A stretch of 9,546 nucleotides of DNA, taken from contig DCDU01000003.1 of NCBI GenBank assembly GCA_002316585.1, positions 11,450 through 20,995 on the forward strand, read 5' to 3'. This DNA comes from Firmicutes bacterium UBA1047. GTDB lineage: Bacteria > Bacillota > Clostridia > Tissierellales > Sedimentibacteraceae. The position numbers and the translations under genes are program-made. Positions 1 through 6,759 of this stretch are shown in pieces. The notes beneath the pieces were generated by a model. It was given only the letters and a program-made list of their open reading frames with translations, was not told where the DNA came from and searched no databases. Positions within the stretch are counted from its first letter, which is position 1; the number at the start of each line of letters is the position of its first letter.

Positions 1-189
1 GAGGATGCGGGCTCTAAACGACAAGAAATGAAAATATTAATAAAAAAATTAAGACAAGTTAATTCAAATATTGATACAAATATTTTTAGAAGCATACACA
101 ACATAAATTTGGATACTGTCATAGGATATCGGCGAGGAAACATTTATTACAATTTTGTTGATTCTTATGATAAAATAACTAATGATTAA
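1..189 (+). CDS. C-terminal end of an unrecognised protein (5' truncated by the window)
   Basis: An open frame runs from the first base to a TAA at 187-189 and gives the last 62 residues of a protein whose start lies outside the window. The fragment is rich in Asn, Ile and Lys, is hydrophilic, and ends in ...DSYDKITND. I see no domain motif and do not recognise a family. The frame has no internal stop over its whole length despite the AT-rich sequence. It also ends about 60 bp before a well-marked gene in the same direction, which is why I think it is real. The composition (Asn/Ile rich) differs from the more Gly/Ala-rich enzymes downstream. No terminator hairpin is visible after it, so read-through into the next gene is possible. 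Confidence 0.5.
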   Translation, partial: EDAGSKRQEMKILIKKLRQVNSNIDTNIFRSIHNINLDTVIGYRRGNIYYNFVDSYDKITND

Positions 190-236
190 ATTAAATGTTT
201 GAAATATATTGATTAAGGGTATTATTTTAAATTAAT

Positions 237-241
237 GGAGG
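237..241 (+). promoter_or_regulatory. Ribosome binding site that favours a TTG start at 250
   Basis: GGAGG at 237-241 directly overlaps the first in-frame ATG (235-237), so that ATG cannot use it. The same element sits 8 nt upstream of an in-frame TTG at 250-252, which is ideal spacing. Starting there gives MGRSGGSGG..., the kind of N-terminus I would expect for this Gly-rich family. The true start is therefore probably TTG 250. Confidence 0.7.
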
Positions 242-249
242 GAAATACA

Positions 250-1326
250 TTGGGTAGAAGTGGTGGTTCAGGAGGCAGAAGCGGCGGCGGCTCCTTTGGC
301 GGAAGCAGGGGAAGCGGCGGACGAAGCGGCGGGTTTGGAGGAGGATTTTCTTTAGGCAGCCGAGGTTCATCCGGAAGCAGAAGCGGCGGTTCCTTTGGCG
401 GAACAAGCGGCGGCGGAATGTTCGGCGGCGGCAGGAAATCCTCTAATTCGGGGTTTGGTACAGGTTTTCTCTTAGGCAGGGCAACAAAATCTTCGGGTGG
501 CGGCGGTTATTACGGCGGCGGGTATACAAGACCTCCAAGGTCTTCCGGCGGAAGCGGCTGCGGGTGCGTCACGATTGTTATTGTTTTAGTAATTTTATTG
601 TTTGCATCTATTATTATTTTTTTAATCTCAGGGCAAATGAATGGGGTTGACGGGAGTAACATAACTATTTCTACTGTTGAAAGGGTGGCTCTCCCACCGG
701 GCTCCGTAAATGAAACGGGGTATTACACCGACAATTTAGGCTGGATTAATAATGAAACAAAGCTAATCAGCGGTTTAAAACACTTTTACAAAGAAACGGG
801 AGTTCAGCCGTACTTATATTTGACGGATACAATCAATGGCTCACATTCACCTACGGAATCTGAATTAGAATCATTTGCCAACAGTCTGTATGATGAGTTA
901 TTTACGGATGAAGCTCATTTGCTTTTAGTTTTTTTTGAATATGACAACAGGTATATGGACTGGTACGTTGCAGGTACTCAGGCAAAGAGCGTTATTGACA
1001 GAGAAGCGGCAGATATATTGCTTGATTACATAGACAGATACTACTATGAAAATAATTTAGGCGATGAGGAATTTTTCAGCAAATCCTTCAGCGATGCAGC
1101 CGACAGAATTATGACGGTAACCCGCTCACCATGGATTACGGTATTTATTGTAATAGGGATAGCGATTTTGGCAATTTTACTTTTCATATGGTGGAAAAAA
1201 TCAAAAGAGCAAAAGAACTTAGAAGATAAAAGAAGAGAAGAAATGTTAAAAACTCCTCTAGATAAATTCGGTAACACGGAAGCAGAGGACCTTATGAAAA
1301 AATACCAGGATGATAATGAACAATAA
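250..1326 (+). CDS. Gly/Ser-rich membrane protein with TPM-like domain
   Basis: The protein has about 358 residues in four parts. Residues 1 to about 102 are a low-complexity Gly/Ser/Arg/Phe segment made of GGS, GGRS and SFGG units. Residues 107-127 are a hydrophobic membrane segment preceded by GCGC. Residues about 140-290 form a soluble domain, and 295-315 are a second membrane helix ending in IWWKK. A charged cytoplasmic tail of about 40 residues follows. The soluble part (Tyr-Tyr-Thr-Asp-Asn, QPYLYLTD, HLLLVFFEYDNRYMDWYVAG, then a long helix) resembles the TPM domain (PF04536) of bacterial membrane proteins with Gly-rich ends; this is recognition by eye. With two helices, the TPM-like domain would lie outside and both termini inside. 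It is probably co-transcribed with the PspA-family gene 40 bp downstream, suggesting a shared envelope-maintenance role (inference). An ATG at 235 is the alternative start, but it overlaps the Shine-Dalgarno sequence. Confidence 0.8.
   Translation: MGRSGGSGGRSGGGSFGGSRGSGGRSGGFGGGFSLGSRGSSGSRSGGSFGGTSGGGMFGGGRKSSNSGFGTGFLLGRATKSSGGGGYYGGGYTRPPRSSGGSGCGCVTIVIVLVILLFASIIIFLISGQMNGVDGSNITISTVERVALPPGSVNETGYYTDNLGWINNETKLISGLKHFYKETGVQPYLYLTDTINGSHSPTESELESFANSLYDELFTDEAHLLLVFFEYDNRYMDWYVAGTQAKSVIDREAADILLDYIDRYYYENNLGDEEFFSKSFSDAADRIMTVTRSPWITVFIVIGIAILAILLFIWWKKSKEQKNLEDKRREEMLKTPLDKFGNTEAEDLMKKYQDDNEQ
256..558 (+). repeat. Low-complexity GGC/AGC-rich tract encoding Gly-Ser-Arg repeats
   Basis: Within the TPM-like gene, about 300 bp consist of degenerate units such as GGAAGCGGCGG and TCCTTTGGCGGA. 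They encode GGS, GGRS and SFGG repeats. The tract is much richer in G and C than the surrounding sequence because glycine codons begin with GG and many end in C. The unit TCCTTTGGCGGA occurs at about 291-302 and again at about 391-402. It is an irregular coding repeat rather than a perfect tandem array. Confidence 0.75.
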
Positions 1327-1366
1327 AATAATCTGCCAATGGGCAGTAACAAATTAAGGAGGAAAA

Positions 1367-2044
1367 ATGGCAATATTAGAAAGATTCAACGATATTATAA
1401 AAGCAAACATAAATGTTTTGCTTGACAAATTGGAAGATCCGGAGAAGATGATTGATCAATATTTGGAAAATATGATGAAGGATCTCGCAGAGGTAAAACA
1501 AAGCACGGCAGAGGTTATAGCAGAAGAAACACGCACCAAGAGATTAGTTGACGAAAACCAGAGAGAGGCTTCCAAATACGGTGAATTTGCAAAGAAGGCA
1601 TTGATGGCGGGCAATGAGGGAGACGCAAGAACATTTGTCAATAAAAAACAAGAATTAGAAAATGTAGGGGCAGGGCTGATGACAGCCTATGCGGCTGCTC
1701 ATGAAAATGCAATTAAGATGCGCCAGATGCATGATAAATTAACCTCTGACATAGAAGAGTTAAAACAAAGGCGTATAATGATTAAATCAAAAGTTAAAGT
1801 TGCTAAAACACAGGAAACTTTAAATGAAGCAACTCAGGCAACAAAGAAAATATCCGGTGCAAAAAGTGCTTTTGAACGTATGGAAGATAAAGCAAGCCGC
1901 ATGCTGGATGAAGCAAATGCAATGGCAGAGCTTAATATGGAGCCTATAGATGAAGCAAAAGCTTTGGAAGAAAAATATGCTTCAATGAGCAATGTATCAG
2001 TAGATGAAGAACTTAATAAATTAAAAGAAGAACTTGGATTATAA
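1367..2044 (+). CDS. pspA: PspA/IM30-family membrane-stress protein
   Basis: This 225-residue protein matches the PspA/IM30 (Vipp1/LiaH) family in length and layout. A short N-terminal amphipathic helix is followed by the family-typical segment around residues 8-29 (DIIKANINVLLDKLEDPEKMI). Long Ala/Glu/Lys-rich coiled-coil helices then run to about residue 190, followed by a short C-terminal helix. There is no signal peptide or membrane segment. Members are peripheral membrane proteins on the cytoplasmic face that assemble into large ESCRT-III-like oligomers and protect leaky or stressed membranes. The ATG at 1367 is preceded by AGGAGG at 1357-1362. It follows the TPM-like gene by 40 bp with no terminator between, so the two are probably one transcription unit. 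That unit ends at the terminator at 2112-2137. The family assignment is firm; the exact stress it answers cannot be read from the sequence. Confidence 0.93.
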   Translation: MAILERFNDIIKANINVLLDKLEDPEKMIDQYLENMMKDLAEVKQSTAEVIAEETRTKRLVDENQREASKYGEFAKKALMAGNEGDARTFVNKKQELENVGAGLMTAYAAAHENAIKMRQMHDKLTSDIEELKQRRIMIKSKVKVAKTQETLNEATQATKKISGAKSAFERMEDKASRMLDEANAMAELNMEPIDEAKALEEKYASMSNVSVDEELNKLKEELGL

Positions 2045-2069
2045 GAACACAACCCGCATGCGACCAAAA

Positions 2070-2108
2070 ATTGCTGTCGGGTAACCGGGAACATTTTTGT
2101 TCCGCAAT
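2070..2108 (+). other. Possible RNA structure in the 3' untranslated region of the pspA gene
   Basis: ATTGC (2070-2074) can pair with GCAAT (2104-2108). Inside that, GGAACA (2088-2093) pairs with TGTTCC (2098-2103) around a TTTT loop. An alternative pairing is ACCCG (2052-2056) with CGGGT (2078-2082). The elements lie between the pspA-like stop codon and its terminator. They could be a 3' stability element or simply chance pairing; no known RNA family is recognised. Confidence 0.3.
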
Positions 2109-2111
2109 CAG

Positions 2112-2137
2112 AAAAGCTGCCTAAAGGCAGTTTTTTT
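2112..2137 (+). terminator. Rho-independent terminator after the TPM-like/pspA pair
   Basis: CTGCC (2117-2121), loop TAAA, and GGCAG (2126-2130) form a GC-rich hairpin followed by seven T at 2131-2137. AAAAG upstream extends the stem by pairing with the T tract. It lies about 70 bp after the pspA-like stop and just before the promoter of the next gene, so it cleanly separates the two units. Confidence 0.85.
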
Positions 2138-2151
2138 AAAGGATAAAGGAG

Positions 2152-2180
2152 TTGACACAAACATATAAATTTATTAATAT
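2152..2180 (+). promoter_or_regulatory. Housekeeping (sigma-A type) promoter of the regulator gene
   Basis: A perfect -35 TTGACA (2152-2157) is followed after exactly 17 bp by TAATAT (2175-2180), one base away from the consensus -10. Initiation is expected near 2187, giving a leader of about 38 nt before the ATG at 2225. It lies immediately downstream of the pspA terminator, so the regulator is transcribed independently of sigma-54. Confidence 0.8.
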
Positions 2181-2224
2181 GTACTTATATTATTTAATTT
2201 TTATGAAGAATTAAAGGGAGCAGT

Positions 2225-3934
2225 ATGATTAATTATGTTGATTTACAAAATATGATTGACTCAATGTATGAGGGTGTATTATTCATTGATAATAAAAACA
2301 ACCGGATTGTCAACAGACAGTTTAAAAGAATCTTTGATATAGTTGGCGAGGATAATAAGGCGCTAACTAAGGTCTTGGAAGAGTATAAACTGTTTAATTT
2401 CACAAATCATGATGGTTACGCAGAAAGTGAAATTTTTATCGGCAGCAAAAAGATAACTATTGAATCCTTTTGCTATCGTTATCTTAATATTTTTGAATTT
2501 GATATTATATTGTTTAAAGAAACAACTGAGATTTCTGAGGCAAGAGATGAAATAGAAGAACTTAAATTAGCTTTGAACTCTTTGAAAGACGTATTGGACA
2601 CTGCTTATCAGGGATTTGTTCTTGTTAATGAGGAAGGTATAATAATTAAATGGAATTATGAAAAGCTTTTTGGCATTAAAGAAGAAGAGGCATTAGGTAA
2701 ACATGTGGAAGATGTAATAGAAAATACGCGTCTTCACATTGTAACAAAAACAGGAAAAAAAGAATTATATGATGTTCAAAGGATTCAAGGACATGATATG
2801 ATTGCCAGCAGAACTCCTATTATCAAAGACGGTAAAATTATGGGAGCTGTGGGAACGGTTTTATTTAAGGATATAAAGGAATTTACAGATTTAGGCAAAA
2901 AACTTAAAACACTTGAAAGCACCGTAGATAAATACAAGAGTGAAATCAGCAGGATGTACCATGCCAATTACAATTTTGATGATATTATTACCCAAAACGT
3001 TCATATGCTTGATTTGATTGATATTGCAAAAAAAGCTGCAAATTCTACTTCAACAATATTAATTGAAGGGGAAAGCGGGACAGGCAAGGAATATTTTGCG
3101 CATGCTGTACATGAGGAAAGCAACAGAAGATTAGCACCATTCATAAGAATAAACTGTGCGGCAATACCGCATGAGCTGCTGGAGTCAGAACTTTTCGGCT
3201 ATGAAGCAGGCGCATTTACAGGAGCTAAAAGAGAAGGTAAAATAGGGAAGTTAGAGCTTGCAAACGGCGGTACTGTACTGCTGGATGAAATAAGCTCAAT
3301 GCCGTTGAGTATGCAGGCTAAATTGTTAAGAGTTTTGGAAGAAAGAGAATTCGAAAGAATAGGTGGCAATGCCTCAATAAAAATTGACATAAGACTTATT
3401 ACCTGCACTAATGATGACCTTGAACATCTTGCTAATAAAAACAGATTTCGACAAGATTTATATTATAGATTAAATGTTGTTAAAATAAAGATTCCTCCTT
3501 TAAGAAACAGGTTGGATGATATACCTTGCTTGTGCGACAATATTCTTAATAAACAAATGCAAAGCGTTGGATTAACTTCTAAATCGGTAACAGACAGAGC
3601 TATTTTTGCTTTAAAGCTGTATAGCTGGCCGGGAAATGTCAGAGAATTGAGAAACATTCTTGAAAGGGCCGCTAATATGTCTATCGGCAATTACATAGAC
3701 ATTCAGCATTTGCCGGACTTTATCAGCGAAAAGCTGAATGACGATGTTATTAAGACGGATGTGCATACACTAAAATATAAATTAGCCGAAGCAGAGGTAC
3801 ACGCAATTGTTGAAGCTTTAAAACATTGCAATGGGAACAGAACAGAAGCCGCTAAGATGCTAGGTATTCATAGAACCGCATTATATAAGAAACTTGACGG
3901 TTATGGTATTGATATAAAGACCATTCAAGTGTAG
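2225..3934 (+). CDS. Sigma-54-dependent enhancer-binding regulator (PAS-PAS-AAA+-Fis HTH)
   Basis: This 569-residue protein is a one-component bacterial enhancer-binding protein. Two PAS-like sensor regions lie at about residues 5-105 and 122-218, then a coiled-coil linker at about 222-244, and the AAA+ sigma-54 activation domain at about 255-475. The activation domain has Walker A GESGTGKE at 282-289, the sigma-54 contact loop GAFTGA at 329-334 (intact), Walker B LLDE with Asp354-Glu355, and the RQDLYYRL segment with arginine-finger residues at 409-416. The C-terminus (about 521-563) is a Fis-type helix-turn-helix containing GNRTEAAKMLGIHRTALYKKL. There is no receiver or GAF domain, so the signal is probably a small ligand or redox cue sensed by PAS. 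The ATG is preceded by AGGGAG at 2215-2220. It most likely activates the adjacent operon through the three palindromes and the sigma-54 promoter downstream. The ligand is unknown; a hydroxy- or keto-acid or its CoA ester is a guess from context. Confidence 0.93.
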   Translation: MINYVDLQNMIDSMYEGVLFIDNKNNRIVNRQFKRIFDIVGEDNKALTKVLEEYKLFNFTNHDGYAESEIFIGSKKITIESFCYRYLNIFEFDIILFKETTEISEARDEIEELKLALNSLKDVLDTAYQGFVLVNEEGIIIKWNYEKLFGIKEEEALGKHVEDVIENTRLHIVTKTGKKELYDVQRIQGHDMIASRTPIIKDGKIMGAVGTVLFKDIKEFTDLGKKLKTLESTVDKYKSEISRMYHANYNFDDIITQNVHMLDLIDIAKKAANSTSTILIEGESGTGKEYFAHAVHEESNRRLAPFIRINCAAIPHELLESELFGYEAGAFTGAKREGKIGKLELANGGTVLLDEISSMPLSMQAKLLRVLEEREFERIGGNASIKIDIRLITCTNDDLEHLANKNRFRQDLYYRLNVVKIKIPPLRNRLDDIPCLCDNILNKQMQSVGLTSKSVTDRAIFALKLYSWPGNVRELRNILERAANMSIGNYIDIQHLPDFISEKLNDDVIKTDVHTLKYKLAEAEVHAIVEALKHCNGNRTEAAKMLGIHRTALYKKLDGYGIDIKTIQV

Positions 3935-3947
3935 AAGTTTGTCTACA
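3930..3947. promoter_or_regulatory. Palindrome 1, probable enhancer (UAS) for the regulator
   Basis: TGTAGA-agtttg-TCTACA is a perfect 6-bp inverted repeat with a 6-bp spacer. The regulator's TAG stop (3932-3934) lies inside the left arm. Its centre is about 247 bp upstream of the predicted sigma-54 start. As RNA it would also form a hairpin (about 9 bp with a flanking G-U and A-T pairs) followed by only four T, so it might double as a weak terminator. Confidence 0.7.
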
Positions 3948-3958
3948 TTTTAAAATAA

Positions 3959-3976
3959 TGTAGATGATTATCTACA
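3959..3976. promoter_or_regulatory. Palindrome 2, probable enhancer (UAS)
   Basis: TGTAGA-tgatta-TCTACA has the same arms and the same 6-bp spacer as palindrome 1, with centres 29 bp apart. A further TGTA half-site follows at 3979-3982. Closely paired sites of this kind are typical of cooperative binding by Fis-type enhancer-binding proteins. The assignment to the neighbouring regulator is inferred from position. Confidence 0.72.
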
Positions 3977-4037
3977 AGTGTAAATTTTATGCAAATCAAA
4001 ACAAAAGATTATAATAACTTTTTTTTCGACAAGAAGG

Positions 4038-4055
4038 TGTAGAATATTATCTACA
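4038..4055. promoter_or_regulatory. Palindrome 3, probable enhancer (UAS)
   Basis: TGTAGA-atatta-TCTACA is the third identical-arm copy. Its centre is 79 bp from palindrome 2 and about 139 bp upstream of the predicted start site. Flanking bases extend the dyad as RNA to about 12 bp (4032-4061, two G-U pairs), followed by TATGATTTTT. It may therefore also terminate transcription from the regulator gene. Confidence 0.72.
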
Positions 4056-4158
4056 TCTTTTATGATTTTTAAAATCAATTCTTACTATAAAATTAATACT
4101 TATTTAAGAAAACGTTCAAATTTCAACATTCTAAAATTGTTTAAAAATAAACAAACAA

Positions 4159-4175
4159 TTGGCATGATAATTGCT
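4159..4175 (+). promoter_or_regulatory. Sigma-54 (-24/-12) promoter of the thiolase operon
   Basis: TTGGCATGATAATTGCT fits the sigma-54 consensus (TGGCAC-N5-TTGCW) with one change, T for C at the last base of the -24 box. The invariant GG (4161-4162) and GC (4173-4174) are separated by exactly 10 bp. Transcription should begin near 4186, leaving a leader of about 48 nt. It lies downstream of the three palindromes and next to a regulator with an intact GAFTGA loop, which makes this one of the best-supported sites in the window. Confidence 0.9.
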
Positions 4176-4221
4176 TTATAAATAATGTGAATAATTTTAG
4201 ATAATTATTTTATAATACAAA

Positions 4222-4228
4222 AGGAGGT
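4222..4228 (+). promoter_or_regulatory. Ribosome binding site deciding the thiolase start
   Basis: AGGAGGT at 4222-4228 is followed by GTG at 4231 and ATG at 4234, both in frame. The GTG is only 3 nt from GGAGG, whereas the ATG is 6 nt away, and thiolases usually begin MREVVIVSA. The ATG at 4234 is preferred. Confidence 0.75.
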
Positions 4229-4233
4229 CAGTG

Positions 4234-5412
4234 ATGAGAGAAGTTGTTATTGTAAGTGCTGTAAGAACACCTATTGGAAGCTTCGGCGGAAGCCTCAAGG
4301 ATGTATCAGCTGTTAAGCTTGGTGCTACAGCAGCTAAAGAAGCACTTAACAGGGCAAATGTTAATCCGGAATTGGTTGACGAAGTTATTTTCGGGAATGT
4401 TCTTCAGGCAGGAATCGGACAAAACTTAGCAAGACAAGTATCGGTAGCAGTAGGGATACCTATAGAAGTTCCTTCCGTGACAATCAATAAAGTATGCGGC
4501 TCCGGATTAAAAACCGTTCAACTTGCTGCTCAGGCAATAATGTGTGGGGAAGCTGATATCGTTCTTGCAGGCGGTGCAGAAAATATGAGCCAGGCACCAT
4601 ATATTGTTCCCAAAGCAAGATGGGGATTGAGAATGGGCGATGGTGTAATTATCGATACCATGGTAGCTGATGGATTGATTGATATTTTCAATAATTACCA
4701 TATGGGAATTACAGCAGAGAACATTGCAGAACAGTGGAACATTAGCAGACAGGAGCAGGATGAATTCGCGGTAAGAAGTCAAAATAGAGCAGAAGCAGCA
4801 ATTAAGAGCGGAAGATTTAAGGATGAAATTGTACCTGTGGCAATACCGCAAAGAAAAGGTGACCCAATAGTAATAGATACAGATGAATTTCCAAGATTCG
4901 GTACTACCATCGAAGGTATGGCGAAGTTAAAACCTGCTTTTAAAAAGGATGGAACCGTAACAGCAGGTTCTTCGTCCGGTATAAATGACGGTGCGGCCGC
5001 AGTGCTTGTTATGTCGAAGGAAAAGGCGGATGAACTTGGAATTAAGCCTTTGGCTACAATTGTATCATTTGCATCTGCCGGAGTTGATCCGTCAATCATG
5101 GGATACGGACCGGTTCCAGCTTCAAAAAAAGCATTGGCTAAAGCTAATATGACAGTGGAAGACATTGACTTAACAGAAGCTAATGAAGCTTTTGCCGCCC
5201 AATCCTTGGCTGTAGTAAAAGATTTGGGATTGGACCCTGAAAAAACAAATGTTAACGGTGGAGCTATTGCATTAGGACACCCTATAGGATGTTCCGGAAC
5301 AAGAATTCTTGTTACATTAATCCACGAAATGATAAAAAGAGATGCCCGTACAGGCTTAGCAACATTATGTATAGGCGGAGGACAAGGGACAACGCTTATT
5401 GTGAAAAGATAA
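4234..5412 (+). CDS. atoB: Acetyl-CoA acetyltransferase (thiolase II)
   Basis: This 392-residue protein has the usual thiolase length. It begins [19 protein letters not shown]. The nucleophilic cysteine is Cys88 in KVCGSGLK, the catalytic histidine is His349 in [16 protein letters not shown], and the second active cysteine is Cys379 in CIGGGQG. All three catalytic residues are present. The enzyme interconverts two acetyl-CoA with acetoacetyl-CoA plus CoA in the cytoplasm. As first gene of a sigma-54-driven operon with an acetoacetate CoA-transferase and 3-hydroxybutyrate dehydrogenase, it more likely works in the cleavage direction here, releasing acetyl-CoA. It could serve condensation in butyrate synthesis under other conditions. 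The CoA-transferase A gene follows after 15 bp. Longer-chain specificity cannot be excluded from sequence alone; the symbol follows the E. coli naming, and thlA is the usual clostridial name. Confidence 0.95.
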   Translation: MREVVIVSAVRTPIGSFGGSLKDVSAVKLGATAAKEALNRANVNPELVDEVIFGNVLQAGIGQNLARQVSVAVGIPIEVPSVTINKVCGSGLKTVQLAAQAIMCGEADIVLAGGAENMSQAPYIVPKARWGLRMGDGVIIDTMVADGLIDIFNNYHMGITAENIAEQWNISRQEQDEFAVRSQNRAEAAIKSGRFKDEIVPVAIPQRKGDPIVIDTDEFPRFGTTIEGMAKLKPAFKKDGTVTAGSSSGINDGAAAVLVMSKEKADELGIKPLATIVSFASAGVDPSIMGYGPVPASKKALAKANMTVEDIDLTEANEAFAAQSLAVVKDLGLDPEKTNVNGGAIALGHPIGCSGTRILVTLIHEMIKRDARTGLATLCIGGGQGTTLIVKR

Positions 5413-5427
5413 ATAAGGAGGGCTTAA

Positions 5428-6081
5428 ATGAACAAAGTAATTTCTTTGAATGAGGCTGTAAATATGATTCATGATGGTATGACTATCATGGTTGGCGGAT
5501 TTTTAGGATGCAAAAACCCATTCAAGATAGTAGATGCTATCGTTGATAAAGGCGTTAAGGATATTACTTTAATCGCAAATGATACTTCCTTTCCTGAAAT
5601 AGGTATCGGAAAGCTTATCGTTAACAAGCAAGTAAAAAAATTAATTGCCTCCCATGTAGGAACAAATAAAGAAACAGGAAATCAAATGAATTCCGGTGAA
5701 ATGCAGGTTGAATTAGTACCGCAGGGCACTTTGGCGGAAAGAATCAGAGCTGCAGGTGCAGGACTTGGCGGAGTTTTAACACCAACAGGTTTAGGTACTA
5801 TAGTAGCAGAAGGAAAAACTATTATAGAAGTAGATGGGAAAGAATATCTTTTGGAAAAGCCTTTAAAAGCTGATATTGCTCTAATCGTAGGAGCTAAAGT
5901 TGATAAAAAAGGAAATGTAAGATATGCAAAAGCAACAAGAAACTTTAATCCGTTAATGGCAACAGCTGCTGATATTGTTATTGTTGAAGCAGATGAAATT
6001 GTTGAAGCCGGCGGAATAGATCCAGATGATGTCATGACTCCGGGGATATTTGTGGATTATATAGTAGGAGGTAATGAATGA
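5428..6081 (+). CDS. atoD: Acetoacetate/butyrate CoA-transferase, subunit A
   Basis: This 217-residue protein matches the family I CoA-transferase alpha subunit (AtoD/CtfA/ScoA type). Near the N-terminus it carries the glycine-rich CoA-transferase segment [11 protein letters not shown], residues 21-31. Further typical stretches are [17 protein letters not shown], the [20 protein letters not shown] region, and [19 protein letters not shown] at the C-terminus. With subunit B it transfers CoA between short-chain acyl-CoAs and free acids, for example acetyl- or butyryl-CoA plus acetoacetate to acetoacetyl-CoA. The alpha subunit contributes to CoA binding; the catalytic glutamate is in the partner. 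It starts 15 bp after the thiolase with AAGGAGGG at 5415-5422, and its stop overlaps the start of subunit B by 4 bp, indicating translational coupling of the two subunits. Exact acid preference cannot be read from the sequence. Confidence 0.93.
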   Translation: MNKVISLNEAVNMIHDGMTIMVGGFLGCKNPFKIVDAIVDKGVKDITLIANDTSFPEIGIGKLIVNKQVKKLIASHVGTNKETGNQMNSGEMQVELVPQGTLAERIRAAGAGLGGVLTPTGLGTIVAEGKTIIEVDGKEYLLEKPLKADIALIVGAKVDKKGNVRYAKATRNFNPLMATAADIVIVEADEIVEAGGIDPDDVMTPGIFVDYIVGGNE

Positions 6082-6737
6082 TGGATGATAAGAATTACAT
6101 TGCCAAAAGAGTCGCTAAAGAATTAAAAGACGGTGACGTTGTAAATTTAGGAATAGGATTACCTACATTAGTTTCTAACTACATACCTGAAGGTATTGAA
6201 ATTACTTTGCAGTCCGAAAATGGATTTTTAGGAATGGGTCCTGCTGTAGAGCCGGGTAAGGAAGATCCGTATTTGGTAAATGCAGGCGGAATTCATGTTA
6301 CAATCAATCCTGGCGGCGCTTTCTTTGATAGTGCGGATTCTTTCTTAATTATCAGGGGAGGACATGTAGATGCAACAGTTTTAGGCGCCTTGGAAGTTGA
6401 TGAAAAAGGTAACCTTGCAAACTGGATGGTGCCGGGCAAGATGGTTCCCGGAATGGGAGGGGCAATGGATCTTGTTACAGGAGCTAAGAAGGTTATTGTT
6501 GCCATGAACCATACAGCAAAAGGAAATCATAAAATTTTAAAGGAATGTACATTGCCGCTGACAGCTGTAAATGCAGTTGACTTAATAATTACTGAAATGG
6601 GAGTTATGGAAGTGACAGACAGTGGTTTGGTTTTAACTGAAATAAATCCGGCATACTCAGTTGAGGATGTACAAAATGCTACAGGAGCTACTTTAATAAT
6701 ATCTAAAAACTTAAAACAAATGGAACCACAGAATTAA
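6078..6737 (+). CDS. atoA: Acetoacetate/butyrate CoA-transferase, subunit B
   Basis: This 219-residue protein matches the family I CoA-transferase beta subunit (AtoA/CtfB/ScoB type). The catalytic glutamate, which forms the covalent glutamyl-CoA intermediate, is Glu47 in [10 protein letters not shown]. The [11 protein letters not shown] segment precedes it. Later typical stretches are [57 protein letters not shown], and [13 protein letters not shown]. The start ATG (6078) overlaps the stop of subunit A (ATGA). A second ATG at 6081 is equally possible with the GGAGG at 6067-6071, giving one residue less. It forms a heteromeric enzyme with the preceding subunit. In this operon it would activate acetoacetate made by the downstream 3-hydroxybutyrate dehydrogenase. 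Confidence 0.94.
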   Translation: MMDDKNYIAKRVAKELKDGDVVNLGIGLPTLVSNYIPEGIEITLQSENGFLGMGPAVEPGKEDPYLVNAGGIHVTINPGGAFFDSADSFLIIRGGHVDATVLGALEVDEKGNLANWMVPGKMVPGMGGAMDLVTGAKKVIVAMNHTAKGNHKILKECTLPLTAVNAVDLIITEMGVMEVTDSGLVLTEINPAYSVEDVQNATGATLIISKNLKQMEPQN

Positions 6738-6759
6738 ATTAAAATATGGAGGATTTAAA

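Noticed and set aside
199..225. TTGAAA and TATTAT as a promoter for the TPM-like gene
   Set aside because: The spacing is 15 bp and both boxes are weak in very AT-rich sequence; initiation would fall on the ribosome binding site, so I do not call it.
256..558. GC-rich repeat tract as a CRISPR array or mobile-element end
   Set aside because: It is an irregular coding repeat of Gly/Ser codons within an intact reading frame, without equal-length repeats and spacers or terminal inverted repeats.
1333..1346. Short hairpin CTGCC-AATG-GGCAG between the TPM-like and pspA-like genes
   Set aside because: Only 5 bp and no T run; it is too weak to call a terminator, and the two genes look co-transcribed.
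1044..1373. Minus-strand open frame of 109 codons opposite the TPM-like gene
   Set aside because: Antisense shadow of a well-supported gene, with Ser/Leu/Phe-rich composition typical of reverse-strand reading and no ribosome binding site.
4211..4216. TATAAT just upstream of the thiolase ribosome binding site, as an alternative housekeeping promoter
   Set aside because: There is no acceptable -35 about 17 bp upstream, and it lies inside the leader expected from the much better sigma-54 promoter.
4779..5165. Minus-strand open frame of 128 codons opposite the thiolase gene
   Set aside because: Antisense of a conserved enzyme whose catalytic residues are all intact; the reverse frame has no family signature.
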